Assembly: GCF_008011855.1 (NCBI RefSeq)
Contig: NZ_VOUX01000033.1
Coordinates: forward strand, 744,001 to 808,000
Direction: 5' to 3'
DNA: 64,000 bases
Source of the DNA: Serratia bockelmannii
GTDB taxonomy: Bacteria > Pseudomonadota > Gammaproteobacteria > Enterobacterales > Enterobacteriaceae
In this document: positions 1 through 9,819 of the stretch, in pieces
Layout: the number at the start of each line of letters is the position of its first letter
How positions within the stretch are numbered: the first letter of the stretch is position 1
Made by a program: the position numbers and the translations under genes
Notes under the pieces: generated by a model
The model's database searches: none
Told to the model about the DNA's origin: nothing
Seen by the model: the letters and a program-made list of their open reading frames with translations, nothing else

Positions 1-81
1 CTTACACCCTGAATAAATGCGTCCGGCGCCTACCGGCTGCAGGGCGCAGCATCGACCTTTGCTAACCACAGGAGCGAGTTC

Positions 82-216
82 ATGATTAAAGCGAAAAGCA
101 ACCGCAAAGCACGCCGGTTATTCGGTTTGACCCACTGGAAAAGCAACAAATTTAGAGTTTCGTTTACCGAGACGGCCGACGGCGGAAAATGGAAAGTGGA
201 GAAGAAAAAGAAATAG
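82..216 (+). CDS. sra: Sra-like stationary-phase ribosome-associated protein (44 aa)
   Basis: This is a very small, strongly basic protein of 44 residues that opens MIKAKSNRKARRLFGL and ends in a run of lysines. The spaced pattern KSNR-x-AR-x3-GL-x-H-x2-SN matches the N-terminal half of E. coli Sra (RpsV), a 45-residue protein that binds the small ribosomal subunit in stationary phase. The C-terminal half does not match obviously. A GGAG-type ribosome binding site lies about 6 nt before the ATG. It sits alone beyond the 3' end of flgL, pointing the opposite way. The Sra assignment is a similarity judgement from memory; another small basic RNA-binding protein is possible. Confidence 0.55.
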   Translation: MIKAKSNRKARRLFGLTHWKSNKFRVSFTETADGGKWKVEKKKK

Positions 217-330
217 CAGCGCTATTTATCGTCAGGAAAATAATATCCATCGCGATTATTCCGCCACTGATTTCAATAATGCCATTGCGCATTAAACAGG
301 GGTGACAATCGTATTATTTCTTTCCTGATG

Positions 331-379
331 AAAAAAAGGCGCGTCACTCAGTCAGTAGTGGGAGAACGAGCGACGCGCC
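331..379 (-). terminator. Rho-independent terminator of flgKL
   Basis: On the minus strand the 8-bp arms GGCGCGTC and GACGCGCC (372-379 and 338-345) are followed directly by seven T residues (331-337). It lies about 110 nt beyond the flgL stop, so it probably ends the flgKL transcript. The loop is long (26 nt), which may lower efficiency. Confidence 0.6.
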
Positions 380-488
380 AAACGAGTGCACCCGGTTTCA
401 AGAAGCCTCCCTCCCCGCGAGACGGAGAAGGCATTTTCTAAGCGCACTAAAGGGAAACCCGTCGCGGTCAGGCAACGGGGTATTGCTC

Positions 489-1448
489 TTAACGATTCAT
501 CTGGAACAGCGACATGCCCTGCATATCGCTGAAGGTTTTATACGACGCCTGCAGCGCTGCCTGCTGCATGAAATAAGACGAGATAGACTCGGCCAGATCG
601 GCATCCGTCAACGCGCTCATCTGGATCTGGTTGGTCATGTCACGCTCTTTACCGATGCTGTCCAGCTGATCCATTTCCTGCAGCTGACTGCCCAGCTCGG
701 CGCGCACGCTCAACACGTTGTTGTAGGAGTTGTCCAGACCGCGGTTGGCTTTCGCCAAGGCATCGTTCACCTGCTGCTTGGTGGCCTCATCGGCGCCCTG
801 CAGCGGGGTTTTCAACGCGTTCAGCGCAATATCGATGCTCTCGAATACGTTGCTGACCGGCGCGCTGCCGTCCGGCTCGGGCTTCGGATTGCTGGTCAAC
901 GACATGAACACCGCGTTGCCGGTATGGCCGATGGTCATGGTGCGGTTGGCGTCCACTTTCTGCTGAACCGTCTTGTCCCCGCCCTGATAACTGACGGTGC
1001 CGCCGTTATCGACGAACGGCGCCTTGTCGTTCACGTATCCGCCGAACATATAGCGGCCGTTGCCGTCGGTGCTGTTGGCCTGGTTCAGCAGCTGATCTTT
1101 CAGCCCCTGCAGTTGGGTGGCCAGCGACTGGCGATCGTTATCGCTTTCGGTGCCGCCGGCGTTGACGATCAACGCCTTCATATCCGCGATGGTGGAGGTC
1201 GCGCCGGCCAATACCGTTTCTTCCATCGACACGTTCTGACGGGCGAAGGTGCGCGCCAGGGTGTACTGGCTGTTTTCCGCCTGCGACTGCGACAACATCA
1301 CCGCGCGCGACGCCGCCAGCGGATCGTCGGACGGGTTGATCACCCGCTTGCCCGAGGAAAGCTGCTCGGCCGCCTTCATGAACAGCGACTGGTTGCCCGT
1401 GATGCCGTTCATGTTCTGTTGGTACATCATGCTGGTGCTCATGCGCAT
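489..1448 (-). CDS. flgL: Flagellar hook-filament junction protein FlgL (HAP3)
   Basis: FlgL forms the second junction layer between the hook-side FlgK ring and the flagellin filament, outside the cell. The 319-residue protein begins MRMSTSMMYQQNM and has the flagellin-like amphipathic ends typical of the family: an N-terminal helix with GKRVINPSDDP and a C-terminal helix ending in SLFQMNR. Length fits the E. coli protein (317). It lies 59 nt downstream of flgK on the same strand, and a GC-rich hairpin (1475-1494) sits in that gap. It is probably co-transcribed with flgK from the sigma-28 promoter upstream of flgK, and its export should need the FlgN chaperone. Confidence 0.96.
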   Translation of the reverse strand: MRMSTSMMYQQNMNGITGNQSLFMKAAEQLSSGKRVINPSDDPLAASRAVMLSQSQAENSQYTLARTFARQNVSMEETVLAGATSTIADMKALIVNAGGTESDNDRQSLATQLQGLKDQLLNQANSTDGNGRYMFGGYVNDKAPFVDNGGTVSYQGGDKTVQQKVDANRTMTIGHTGNAVFMSLTSNPKPEPDGSAPVSNVFESIDIALNALKTPLQGADEATKQQVNDALAKANRGLDNSYNNVLSVRAELGSQLQEMDQLDSIGKERDMTNQIQMSALTDADLAESISSYFMQQAALQASYKTFSDMQGMSLFQMNR

Positions 1449-1474
1449 GCTGTGGGTTCCTTACTCTGAGCGAC

Positions 1475-1494
1475 CGGCGCCGTTATCGGCGCCG
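1475..1494. other. GC-rich hairpin between flgK and flgL
   Basis: The self-complementary octamer CGGCGCCG occurs twice, separated by TTAT, giving an 8-bp stem and 4-nt loop. There is no T-run after it on either strand, so it is more likely an mRNA stability or processing element than a strong terminator. Confidence 0.45.
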
Positions 1495-1507
1495 ATTAAC
1501 AATGAAA

Positions 1508-3157
1508 TCAACGAATATTCAGCAGCGCGTCGAACAGCGAGCTGGCGGTCTGAATCACCTGCGCGTTGGCCATGTAGTACTGCTGAAAACGCAGCAGTTC
1601 ACCGTACTCTTCGTCAAGGTTGACGCCGGACATCGACTGCTGTTGCGCGCCCAGCTGCGTGACGATTTTGGCCTGCGAGGTAGCGATGGCCTTGGCGGCG
1701 GCGGTCTGGTTGCCGACGCCGCTGACGATGCCGGCGTAAGCGCCGCTCAGGGTCGCCTTGCCGTCCACCAGGTTTTTGGTTTGCAGATCCAGCAGCTTCT
1801 TGGCGTTCTCGTTATCGCCGCGGCCGCTGTCGTCTTTACCGGCGGCGGCGATCTTGGACGAATCGGTGATGGCCACTTTCAGGTTGCCCGCCACGTCGCT
1901 GACCGGCTTCACGGTGAAGCTGTCTTTGGCCTGCGCATTGCCGTCGATGCTCACTTCCAACCCGTCGAAGTTCAGCGTCGGTTTGCCGTCGGCGCTGGTG
2001 CCCGGCGTGGCGTTGACTTTCACATTGTCCGGCAGGCGGCTGACCTGCCAGTTGCTGCCGTCGAACTCAACGCGATAATCGTTAGCCTTCACCTTGCCGG
2101 TATCGGTGTAAGAAACCGACAGCGACGCGTCGCCGGTGTTGCGGGTGTTATCCACCACCCGGCCACCGCTGAAGCTGAAGAAGTCGCCGCCTGCGTCACC
2201 GTTCAGATCGAAGCCGGCGCGATGCTGTTGGTTAAAGCTGTCCGCCATCGCCAGCGCCAACTGGCCCAGCTGATTGCGCACGCCGTCCAGCGTTTCGCTG
2301 CGGAATTTCAGCACGCCGCTCAGCGTGCCGCTGGTGATCTGGCCTTCCGGCACTTCGCTGGCGCCGTTGCCGCGGTTATAGCCGATAGTCAGACGGGAAG
2401 GATCGCTGCTGGAAGGCACGGCTTCCACCTGATACGTATTGCTGCCCTGCACCAGCGTCAAGCCGTTGGCGAAGGAGACGGTATAGGCGTCGCCGTCCTG
2501 TTGCGTGACCTGTACGCCCACCAGTTGGTTCAATTCGGTGACCAACTGATCGCGCTGATCCAGCAACGCATTCGGTTCGCCGCCGGCGCTGCCGCGCAAA
2601 CGGGTGATCTCATCGTTCAGCTTCGCGATCTGCTGGCCGTAGCTGTTGATCTGCTGCGCCGTATCGCTGATCTGCTGATTAACGCCGTTGTCCATGTCGC
2701 GCAGGAATTTATCGGTGTTGTTGAACTGGTTCACCAGGCCGTTGGCCTTGCCCAGCACCGTCTGGCGCGCGGCGTCGTCACCGGCGTTGCTCACCAGGTT
2801 CTGCAGGTTGGTAAAGAAATCCTGCATGTTGGTCGACAGCGGGTTGGTCTTGCTCGCCAACAGATTGTCGATCTGCGAAATCTTCTCGTAATAGGCGTTC
2901 TGCGCCCCGAACGCGCTTTGTGCGCCGCGCAGCTGGTTGGTGATGAACTGGTTGTACTCGCGGTTAACGCTGGTGACGGTCACGCCGTTGCCGATAAAGC
3001 CGCTCATGGTGGCCATGCCGCCGTTCTGCGCCAGGATCGCGGTCTGGCGGTTGTAGCCCGCCACGTTGTAGTTGGAGATGTTGTTGCTGACGGTACTGAG
3101 CGCCACCTGAGCCGCATTCAGCCCGCTCATCGCGGTATTGATTAAGCTATTGGACAT
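1508..3157 (-). CDS. flgK: Flagellar hook-associated protein FlgK (HAP1)
   Basis: FlgK caps the finished hook and makes the first junction layer for the filament. The 549-residue product begins MSNSLINTAMSGLNAAQVAL and carries the flagellar rod/hook signature NNISNYNVAGYNRQ near residues 27-40. It ends with the expected C-terminal helix (LLRFQQYYMANAQVIQTASSLFDALLNIR region). Length is close to E. coli (547). It starts a two-gene unit with flgL, separated from flgJ by 285 nt that hold a sigma-28 promoter and a dispersed palindromic repeat. That placement makes flgKL a class 3 operon. Confidence 0.97.
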   Translation of the reverse strand: MSNSLINTAMSGLNAAQVALSTVSNNISNYNVAGYNRQTAILAQNGGMATMSGFIGNGVTVTSVNREYNQFITNQLRGAQSAFGAQNAYYEKISQIDNLLASKTNPLSTNMQDFFTNLQNLVSNAGDDAARQTVLGKANGLVNQFNNTDKFLRDMDNGVNQQISDTAQQINSYGQQIAKLNDEITRLRGSAGGEPNALLDQRDQLVTELNQLVGVQVTQQDGDAYTVSFANGLTLVQGSNTYQVEAVPSSSDPSRLTIGYNRGNGASEVPEGQITSGTLSGVLKFRSETLDGVRNQLGQLALAMADSFNQQHRAGFDLNGDAGGDFFSFSGGRVVDNTRNTGDASLSVSYTDTGKVKANDYRVEFDGSNWQVSRLPDNVKVNATPGTSADGKPTLNFDGLEVSIDGNAQAKDSFTVKPVSDVAGNLKVAITDSSKIAAAGKDDSGRGDNENAKKLLDLQTKNLVDGKATLSGAYAGIVSGVGNQTAAAKAIATSQAKIVTQLGAQQQSMSGVNLDEEYGELLRFQQYYMANAQVIQTASSLFDALLNIR

Positions 3158-3238
3158 CGGAATTCCTTATGCTGCGGCGCCGGTGGCCCACAGGGTTCTT
3201 AATTGAGCTGCTGAGCCTGTTCGCTCAGCCTGTTTCGG

Positions 3239-3265
3239 TTATCGGCCAAAATGAGAAGAACTTGA
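3239..3265 (-). promoter_or_regulatory. Sigma-28 (FliA) promoter for flgKL
   Basis: On the minus strand the sequence reads TCAAGTTC-N11-GCCGATAA. The -10 box (3239-3246) is a perfect match to the sigma-28 consensus, and the -35 box (3258-3265) matches 6 of 8 positions of TAAAGTTT. It lies about 80 nt before the flgK start. Confidence 0.8.
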
Positions 3266-3317
3266 GGAAAAAAAGCGGCAACGCGGTCAGCATCCAGCTA
3301 GCCTTCGTTACCGCCTA

Positions 3318-3440
3318 TCCCCTAAATAATTGGCGTCGCAGCAAGGCGACAAGCAAGGGCGTCCCCGGGCGCTTGGTTAAGCCAAGTGACCGGGGCGAGC
3401 TTGTGCAGTCAACGCCGCTGCGGCGTCAAGAATGACGGGG
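3318..3440. repeat. Dispersed intergenic palindromic repeat beside flgJ
   Basis: The stretch starts near TCCCCTAAATAATTGG and ends GAATGACGGGGA. Its core hairpin (3363-3395) has CCCCGG/CCGGGG and CTTGG/CCAAG stem arms. The layout (CCTAAATAATT, then AAGTGACCGGGGCGAGC, then a terminal TGACGGG) resembles an intergenic repeat family I recall from Serratia and Yersinia genomes. It fills the flgJ-flgK gap and may also terminate or stabilise the flgB-J transcript. Family membership is recalled, not searched. Confidence 0.5.
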
Positions 3441-3442
3441 AT

Positions 3443-4387
3443 TTAGAACAAATCTTTCAGATCGTGGGTGTAAGCTTTCACCGCCTGTTCCCCCGCGCTC
3501 TTCATCTGCTGAATCACGCTGACCAGTTTGCTAGCGTACTGCGGATCGGTGGCGTACCCGGCGCGTTGCAGCGCATGCGCCGCCTGCTCCGGGCTGCGCG
3601 CGGCGGCCACGTCGGCATAGCGCGGGTTGTTGGTCAGCAGTTTGACGTAGTCGGCAATCGCTTCGACATACGAACCGTAGACGCGGAACTTCGCCTTCAC
3701 CTTCTTCGCCGCGCCCTGTTCGAACTCGGTGGTGGTGATCTCCGTCACCGGCCCGTTCCAGCTGCCGCCGGCCTTGATGCCGAACAGGTTGTAGCTCGGC
3801 GTGCCGTCTGAGGTCGGGATCTCGCGCTGCCCCCAGCCGGACTCCAGCGCCGCCTGCGCGACGATCAGCTGATGCGGAATGCCGCTCTGCTGGCTGGCGA
3901 CCTTCGCCGGGATCGACAGGCGAGCGACGAAGTTGCCGTTGTTGAGCGACAGTGGCGCGGCGGCCGGCGGGGCTTTCGGCATCGCGCGGCGCACCATCTG
4001 CTCCAGCGCCTGGTTCGGCAGCGTTTGCAGCACCTCGTTGTCCAGCGCCATCGGCGACAGGCCCGCCGTTTCACTCGGCACCGCGTTGGCGTTGCTCATC
4101 TGCTTGACCATCATGTCGGCCAGCCCCAGCCCTTTTTGCGACATCTGCTGAGCGATTTGCTGGTCGTACATCGAGGTATAGAGCCGCGTTTGATCGCTGC
4201 TCAATACCCCGTCCTGCGGCAAGGCGGATCGCATGCTTTTCAGCATCATCTGCACGAACATGCCTTCTACCTGCTGGGCCACCTGCTTGAGGTTGCCCTG
4301 CGGGTCGGCCGCCGCATCGCGCTTCAGACCGTTCAGCGCCTGGGCGTCATAGGCCGCACCCGACATTGCCATCAGATCGCCGGCCAT
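3443..4387 (-). CDS. flgJ: Rod-cap and peptidoglycan hydrolase FlgJ
   Basis: FlgJ caps the growing rod and cuts a hole for it in the murein. The 314-residue protein has an N-terminal rod-assembly domain (about 1-140) and a C-terminal glucosaminidase domain (about 150-314). The putative catalytic glutamate is E182 in ALESGWG, equivalent to Glu184 of Salmonella FlgJ. I chose the ATG at 4387 because it overlaps the flgI stop as ATGA and gives [10 protein letters not shown] and the usual length (313 in E. coli). A longer upstream reading would run through flgI in another frame and is not credible. It is the last gene of the flgB-J operon. Confidence 0.95.
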   Translation of the reverse strand: MAGDLMAMSGAAYDAQALNGLKRDAAADPQGNLKQVAQQVEGMFVQMMLKSMRSALPQDGVLSSDQTRLYTSMYDQQIAQQMSQKGLGLADMMVKQMSNANAVPSETAGLSPMALDNEVLQTLPNQALEQMVRRAMPKAPPAAAPLSLNNGNFVARLSIPAKVASQQSGIPHQLIVAQAALESGWGQREIPTSDGTPSYNLFGIKAGGSWNGPVTEITTTEFEQGAAKKVKAKFRVYGSYVEAIADYVKLLTNNPRYADVAAARSPEQAAHALQRAGYATDPQYASKLVSVIQQMKSAGEQAVKAYTHDLKDLF

Positions 4388-5487
4388 CAGATGATTTCCA
4401 GCTTGGCGCGCAGGCAGCCGGCGCTCTGCATCGCCTGCAGGATCGACATCAGATCGATCGGCGTGGCGCCCAGCGCGTTCAGCGCGCGAATGACGTTGTT
4501 CAGGTTGGCGCTGGCGTTCACCTTCTGCAGCGATCCGCCCTGCTGTTGCACCGAGATCTGGGTGTTTGGCGTCACCACCGTCTGGCCGCCGCCGAACGGC
4601 GTCGTCGGTTGGCTGACGGTGTTCTGCCGATCGACCACCACCGACAGGTTGCCCTGGGCGACGGCGCAAGAATCGAGGATCACATCGCGGTTCATCACCA
4701 CCGACCCGGTGCGCGAGTTGATGATCACTTTGGCGTCCATCGCCCCGACGTTAACGGTGATGTTTTGAATCTCCGCCAGGAAGCGCACCTGAGAGCTGTT
4801 GCCCTGCGGCACCAGCACCTGGATCGTGCGGGCGTCGAGCGGCGTCGCGGTGCCGCCGCCGCGTTGGCGGTTGATGGCGTCGCTGATCTGCTGCGCCAGC
4901 GTGAAGTCTTCGTCGTTCAGCTGCAGGTTGAGTACGCCGCCGCTGCCGAAGGTGGTCGGCAGCTCGCGCTCAATGGTGGCGCCGTTGCTGATGCGCCCGC
5001 CCGCCAGCTGGTTGACCTGCACGCTGCTGCCGCCGGCCGCCGCGCCCGCGCCGCCGACCAGCACGTTGCCCTGCGCCAGCGCATAGACCTGGTTATCCAC
5101 GCCTTTGAGCGGCGTCATCAGCAAGGTGCCGCCGCGCAGGCTCTTGGCGTTGCCCATCGATGAAACCACCACGTCGATGTTCTGCCCGGCGCGCGAGAAC
5201 GGCGGCAGTTTGGCGGTCACCATCACCGCCGCCACGTTTTTCAGCTGCATGTTAGTGCCCGGCGGCACGGTGATGCCCAGCTGCGACAGCATGTTGCTCA
5301 GGCTTTGGGTGGTGAACGGCGTCTGCATGGTCTGGTCGCCGGAACCGTCCAGCCCCACCACCAGGCCGTAGCCGATCAGGGCGTTGTCTCGCACGCCCTG
5401 CACCGTCACCAGATCGCGGATGCGCTCCGCCGCCGCCGGCAAGCACACCAGCCCGACGCACAGCGCGATAAACCATTTTTTCAGCAT
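4387..5487 (-). CDS. flgI: Flagellar P-ring protein FlgI
   Basis: FlgI is exported by Sec and assembles the periplasmic P-ring around the rod, in the murein layer. The 366-residue precursor has a clear signal peptide ([20 protein letters not shown]) with cleavage expected just after it. It continues [32 protein letters not shown], the family's most conserved stretch. Its stop overlaps the flgJ start by four bases and it follows flgH by 10 nt, so tight co-expression is expected. Confidence 0.97.
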   Translation of the reverse strand: MLKKWFIALCVGLVCLPAAAERIRDLVTVQGVRDNALIGYGLVVGLDGSGDQTMQTPFTTQSLSNMLSQLGITVPPGTNMQLKNVAAVMVTAKLPPFSRAGQNIDVVVSSMGNAKSLRGGTLLMTPLKGVDNQVYALAQGNVLVGGAGAAAGGSSVQVNQLAGGRISNGATIERELPTTFGSGGVLNLQLNDEDFTLAQQISDAINRQRGGGTATPLDARTIQVLVPQGNSSQVRFLAEIQNITVNVGAMDAKVIINSRTGSVVMNRDVILDSCAVAQGNLSVVVDRQNTVSQPTTPFGGGQTVVTPNTQISVQQQGGSLQKVNASANLNNVIRALNALGATPIDLMSILQAMQSAGCLRAKLEII

Positions 5488-5497
5488 CAGTCAATCC

Positions 5498-6217
5498 TTA
5501 GAACGGTGAAACATTTAAGAAGAAGCGCTGCAGCCAGCCCATGGTCTGCGCTTCGTTGATATAGCCATTGCCGACGTATTCGATCCGCGCGTCCGCCACC
5601 TGCGTCGAGGTGACCGAGTTGTTGCCGCTGATGGTGCGCGGGTTGACGACGCCGGAGAAACGAATGAATTCGGTGCCCTGGTTGATGGCGATCTGCTTTT
5701 CCCCCACCACGTGCAGGTTGCCGTTGGCCAGCACCTGGTTGACCGTCACCGTAATGGTGCCGTTGAAGGTGTTGTTGGCGTTGGCGCCGCCCTTGCCGCC
5801 GAAGGTGCTGTCGCCGGAAATGTCCATATCGGCGCGCGCATTGCCCAACAGGCCGTCAAGGTAACGCGGCGAGGTGGCGACGCCGAACTTGCTGGCGCCG
5901 TTGCGGCTGGCGTTGGCGGAAGAGCTCTTGCTGGCGCTGACGTTTTCCTGCAGCACGATGGTCAGGGTGTCACCGACGTTGCGCGGACGGCGGTCTTCGA
6001 ACAGCGGCTGATAGCCGTAGTTCATCGGCTGCACCGTCTGGAAGATCGAGCCGTTCGGCATCGGCGCGCTGGCCGGCGCGGGCTGCGCCGTGGTCGCACC
6101 GTCCACCAGCGGTTTATGCGGAATATAAGCGCAGCCGCTCAGCGTCAGCATCACCATTCCCGCCAGCCAGCGTTGTCCCTGCCGCGGCAGGATTGCCATC
6201 GAATATGTGGTTACCAC
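5498..6217 (-). CDS. flgH: Flagellar L-ring lipoprotein FlgH
   Basis: FlgH forms the L-ring in the outer membrane. The product has a lipoprotein signal ending in LTLSGC, then the conserved [20 protein letters not shown] and a C-terminus of [14 protein letters not shown] prefer the GTG at 6217 because AAGGCG lies about 7 nt upstream of it. The ATG at 6199 would shorten the signal peptide by six residues and has no visible ribosome site. At 239 residues it is slightly longer than the E. coli protein (232). The 65-nt gap before it (from flgG) contains a hairpin. Confidence 0.95.
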   Translation of the reverse strand: MVTTYSMAILPRQGQRWLAGMVMLTLSGCAYIPHKPLVDGATTAQPAPASAPMPNGSIFQTVQPMNYGYQPLFEDRRPRNVGDTLTIVLQENVSASKSSSANASRNGASKFGVATSPRYLDGLLGNARADMDISGDSTFGGKGGANANNTFNGTITVTVNQVLANGNLHVVGEKQIAINQGTEFIRFSGVVNPRTISGNNSVTSTQVADARIEYVGNGYINEAQTMGWLQRFFLNVSPF

Positions 6218-6247
6218 GGGTATCGCCTTTGTTTCACGAAAGAGAAT

Positions 6248-6273
6248 GACGGGCGCGGCAAGCCGGGCCCGTC
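6248..6273. other. Hairpin between flgG and flgH
   Basis: GACGGGC (6248-6254) pairs with GCCCGTC (6267-6273), with inner CGGC/GCCG pairing. There is no T-run. It sits inside the flgB-J operon and could set relative levels of the rod/hook and ring messages. Confidence 0.4.
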
Positions 6274-6282
6274 AATGACAGA

Positions 6283-7068
<786 letters not shown>

Positions 7069-7083
7069 TTATTTCCTTGCTGC

Positions 7084-7839
7084 TTAACTCATTGAGAGCA
7101 GTGAGTTGGCACGCTGTTCGTTTTCATCCACGCTGTGGATGACTTTCATTTGCATTTCAAAACGGCGGGCGTTGGCGATCATGTCGACCATGGTCTCCAT
7201 CGGCTTGACGTTGCTGCCCTCCAGCACGCCCGGCATCACCCGCACCTGCGGATCGTTTTGCAACTGATTGCCGCGCAGCTGTTGGGTTTCCGGCGTCAGG
7301 CGGAACAGCCCGTCGTCACCGCGCATCACTTCGCGCGCGTCGGCTTTCACCAGCTTCAGGCGGCCGATCTGCGCGATGGTGTTCGGCGGATCGCCGGCGT
7401 TCAGCGCCGAAATGGTACCGTCGGCGGCGATGGTGATCTCCGCCGACGGTGGCACCTCGATCGGCCCCCCGTCGCCCATCACCGGCAGCCCCTGCACCGT
7501 CAACTGCCCGGTGGAGGAGATCTGAATGTTGCCGTTGCGGGTATAGGCTTCACCGCCGCCCGGCAGGCTCACCGCCAGGAAACCGTCCTGCTGCAGCGCC
7601 ACGTCCAGCGGGCGCGCCGTATAGTTCAGCGCCCCCTGGCTCATGTCGGCACCCGGCGTCGACGCGGTCACCAAGGTGCGCGTCGCCAGGCTCGGCCCGT
7701 CGACCGGCACCGCGCGCAATGCGGCGAGCTGGGCGCGAAAGCCCGGCGTCGACGCATTGGCCAGGTTGTTGGCGGTAATGGACTGCTGCTCCAGCGTTTG
7801 GCGAGCCGCACCCATCGCGGTATAAATCGCGTGATCCAT
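7084..7839 (-). CDS. flgF: Proximal rod protein FlgF
   Basis: FlgF is one of the proximal rod subunits exported by the flagellar type III apparatus. The 251-residue protein begins MDHAIYTAMGAARQTLEQQSITANNLANASTPGF, carrying the rod signature ANNLANASTPGF, and shows the D1 domain segment YTRNGNIQISSTGQL. It is directly followed by flgG and preceded by flgE (12 nt). Confidence 0.96.
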   Translation of the reverse strand: MDHAIYTAMGAARQTLEQQSITANNLANASTPGFRAQLAALRAVPVDGPSLATRTLVTASTPGADMSQGALNYTARPLDVALQQDGFLAVSLPGGGEAYTRNGNIQISSTGQLTVQGLPVMGDGGPIEVPPSAEITIAADGTISALNAGDPPNTIAQIGRLKLVKADAREVMRGDDGLFRLTPETQQLRGNQLQNDPQVRVMPGVLEGSNVKPMETMVDMIANARRFEMQMKVIHSVDENEQRANSLLSMS

Positions 7840-7851
7840 AACTCGACCCTA

Positions 7852-9075
7852 TTAGCGCAGGCTAACCAACGTCTGCAGGATGGAGTCCTGCGTCTTGATG
7901 GTCTGGGCGTTGGACTGGTAGTTACGCTGTGCGACGATCATGTTCACCAGCTCCTGGCTCAGATCGACGTTGGAAGACTCCAGCGCGCCGCTGGTCAGCT
8001 TACCGAAGCCGCCGCCGCCCGACAGACCAACGCGCGGCTGACCGGACGCACCGGTTTCCTGCCACACGTTATCGCCCTGCGACGCCAGCCCTTCCGGGTT
8101 GGAGAAGTTGGCCATGACGATCTGGCCCAGCACCTGAGTCTGCTGGTTGGAGTAGATGCCCACCACTGTGCCGTCGTTGTTGATCTGGAAGTTGGTGTAT
8201 TCACCGGCGGCATAGCCGTCTTGCGATACCTTGCTCACCGAGTCGCTGCCCACGTTCTGCTGCATGCTGCCGGCGAAGCTCAGGGTGAAGTTTTGCGCCG
8301 GTGCGCCGTCTTTGGCGGTCATCGGGATCACCATGCTGAACTCGCCCGGCGCGCCGTTGGTGCTGGTGGTTTTCACCAGGTTGCCGCTGGTGCTGAACTC
8401 CATGGTGCCGGCGTTCACTGGCGCGGCGCTGCCGTCCTGGGTGTAGACCTGCCATTTATTGTCTTCCGTCTTCACGAAGTAGGCGTTGATGTTGTGCGCG
8501 TTACCCAGCGAGTCGTAAGCGGTGATGGTGTTGACGTAGTTGTAGCTGTCCTGTTTGGTCGGATCGAAGGTCTTGTTCTCCGGCACTTTATGGGTGGACT
8601 TCAGGTTGGCCACCATCTCGCCGGAGGCGGATGCCTTGGCGTTCATCATACCTTCAGGAATGCTCAACGGCACCGGGTTGGCACCCTGTTGGATGGTCGG
8701 CGGAGAACCGGCCGCCGGGTAGCCGGTCAGCTGCAGCCCCTGCATGTTGGTCAGGTTGCGGTTCTCATCCAGCTTGAACTGACCGTTGCGGGTATAGAAG
8801 ATGCCGCCGTCTTTATCCTGCATGCGGAAAAAACCGTTGCCGTTGATGGCCACATCCAGCGCACGGCTGGTACCGGTGGTGGTGCCACCCTTGAAGTTCT
8901 GGGTGATGCCGGACACTTTGACGCCCAGACCGACTTGCGAGCCAGCGAACATGTCGGCAAAGGAGACGCTGCCGGATTTGAAGCCCGCAGTCGCGGAGTT
9001 GGCGATGTTGTTACCGATCACGTCCAGGTTGGTTGCTGCCGCGTTCAAGCCGCTGACTGCCTGAGAAAAAGCCAT
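7852..9075 (-). CDS. flgE: Flagellar hook protein FlgE
   Basis: FlgE polymerises into the curved hook outside the cell. The 407-residue protein starts MAFSQAVSGLNAAATNLDVIGNNIANSATAGFKSG with the rod/hook signature. It contains the FYTRNGQFKLDENRNLTN core and ends LSQELVNMIVAQRNYQSNAQTIKTQDSILQTLVSLR, the paired terminal helices that form the inner core. Length is near E. coli (402). The 54-nt gap to flgD is the largest inside flgB-F. Confidence 0.97.
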   Translation of the reverse strand: MAFSQAVSGLNAAATNLDVIGNNIANSATAGFKSGSVSFADMFAGSQVGLGVKVSGITQNFKGGTTTGTSRALDVAINGNGFFRMQDKDGGIFYTRNGQFKLDENRNLTNMQGLQLTGYPAAGSPPTIQQGANPVPLSIPEGMMNAKASASGEMVANLKSTHKVPENKTFDPTKQDSYNYVNTITAYDSLGNAHNINAYFVKTEDNKWQVYTQDGSAAPVNAGTMEFSTSGNLVKTTSTNGAPGEFSMVIPMTAKDGAPAQNFTLSFAGSMQQNVGSDSVSKVSQDGYAAGEYTNFQINNDGTVVGIYSNQQTQVLGQIVMANFSNPEGLASQGDNVWQETGASGQPRVGLSGGGGFGKLTSGALESSNVDLSQELVNMIVAQRNYQSNAQTIKTQDSILQTLVSLR

Positions 9076-9129
9076 GTTATTCTCCGAATAGTGGTCAGGC
9101 TATCGTCCGATTGAGCCTGATGCTTAGGG

Positions 9130-9807
9130 TTATAAGATCTGTCGCACGTCTTCCAGGGTGGCGTTGCCCGCCAGACCGAGATCCAGCTTGGCGCCGTTGC
9201 CGTCGCGGATCACGCCGTTCACCAGGCCGAAGTGCAGGCTGCGCGCCACCAGTTGCTCGCCATTGCCTTTGGCGTTAATCGCCACTTTGTAGGCGCCGTC
9301 GGGTGCGGTAGAGCCGTCATCCAACGAACCGTCCCAGGTGAAGGCATGCACACCGGCGGTCAGGCCGCCGATTTCGATGGTGCGCACCACCTGCCCACTG
9401 GCGTTGGTGATGGTAGCGGTCACCTGATCGGCAGCGCGCTCCAGTTCCACGCCGAACGGCGTCGTGCTGACCTTGCCGTCCTTGCTGCCGACCAGAATGT
9501 TATTGCCCGGCACCATCACGCCGTGGCCGATCAGCGCAGTGGCTTGCAGCGACTGGTTGCTGTTGATCTGGCCGGAGATCGACCCCAGCGTGGTGTTGAG
9601 TTTTTCGATACCCTGCACGGTGTTGATCTGCGCTAGCTGCGAGGTCAGTTCGTTGTTCTGCATCGGATTGGTCGGATCCTGGTTTTTCAACTGCGCCACC
9701 AGCAGCGTCAGGAAACTGTTGTGCAGATCCTGGCTGTTGGTATTTTTGCTGTTGTTACCGATGACGGTGTTGTCCAACGACTCGTTCGTGGTTGCGGCGA
9801 TAGCCAT
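9130..9807 (-). CDS. flgD: Hook-cap (scaffolding) protein FlgD
   Basis: FlgD caps the growing hook so that FlgE monomers fold in place; it is not kept in the finished flagellum. The 225-residue protein has the expected N-terminal LLVAQLKNQDPTNPMQNNELTSQLAQINTVQGI region needed for export and cap function. A Fn3/tudor-like C-terminal half carries AFTWDGSLDDGSTAPDGAYK. It is the third gene of the flgB operon, 12 nt after flgC. Confidence 0.97.
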   Translation of the reverse strand: MAIAATTNESLDNTVIGNNSKNTNSQDLHNSFLTLLVAQLKNQDPTNPMQNNELTSQLAQINTVQGIEKLNTTLGSISGQINSNQSLQATALIGHGVMVPGNNILVGSKDGKVSTTPFGVELERAADQVTATITNASGQVVRTIEIGGLTAGVHAFTWDGSLDDGSTAPDGAYKVAINAKGNGEQLVARSLHFGLVNGVIRDGNGAKLDLGLAGNATLEDVRQIL

Positions 9808-9819
9808 GGGAACCTCCGG

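Noticed and set aside
1483-1509. GCCGATAA on the minus strand just before flgL, as a second sigma-28 promoter
   Set aside because: The -10-like box is part of the CGGCGCCG hairpin, and no TAAAGTTT-like box lies 11 nt upstream.
1502-3145. 547-codon plus-strand frame opposite flgK
   Set aside because: Antisense shadow of a well-conserved gene, with His/Arg/Val-rich composition and no ribosome site.
7135-9114. 659-codon plus-strand frame across flgF and flgE
   Set aside because: It spans two real genes and their gap on the other strand; composition is that of an antisense shadow.
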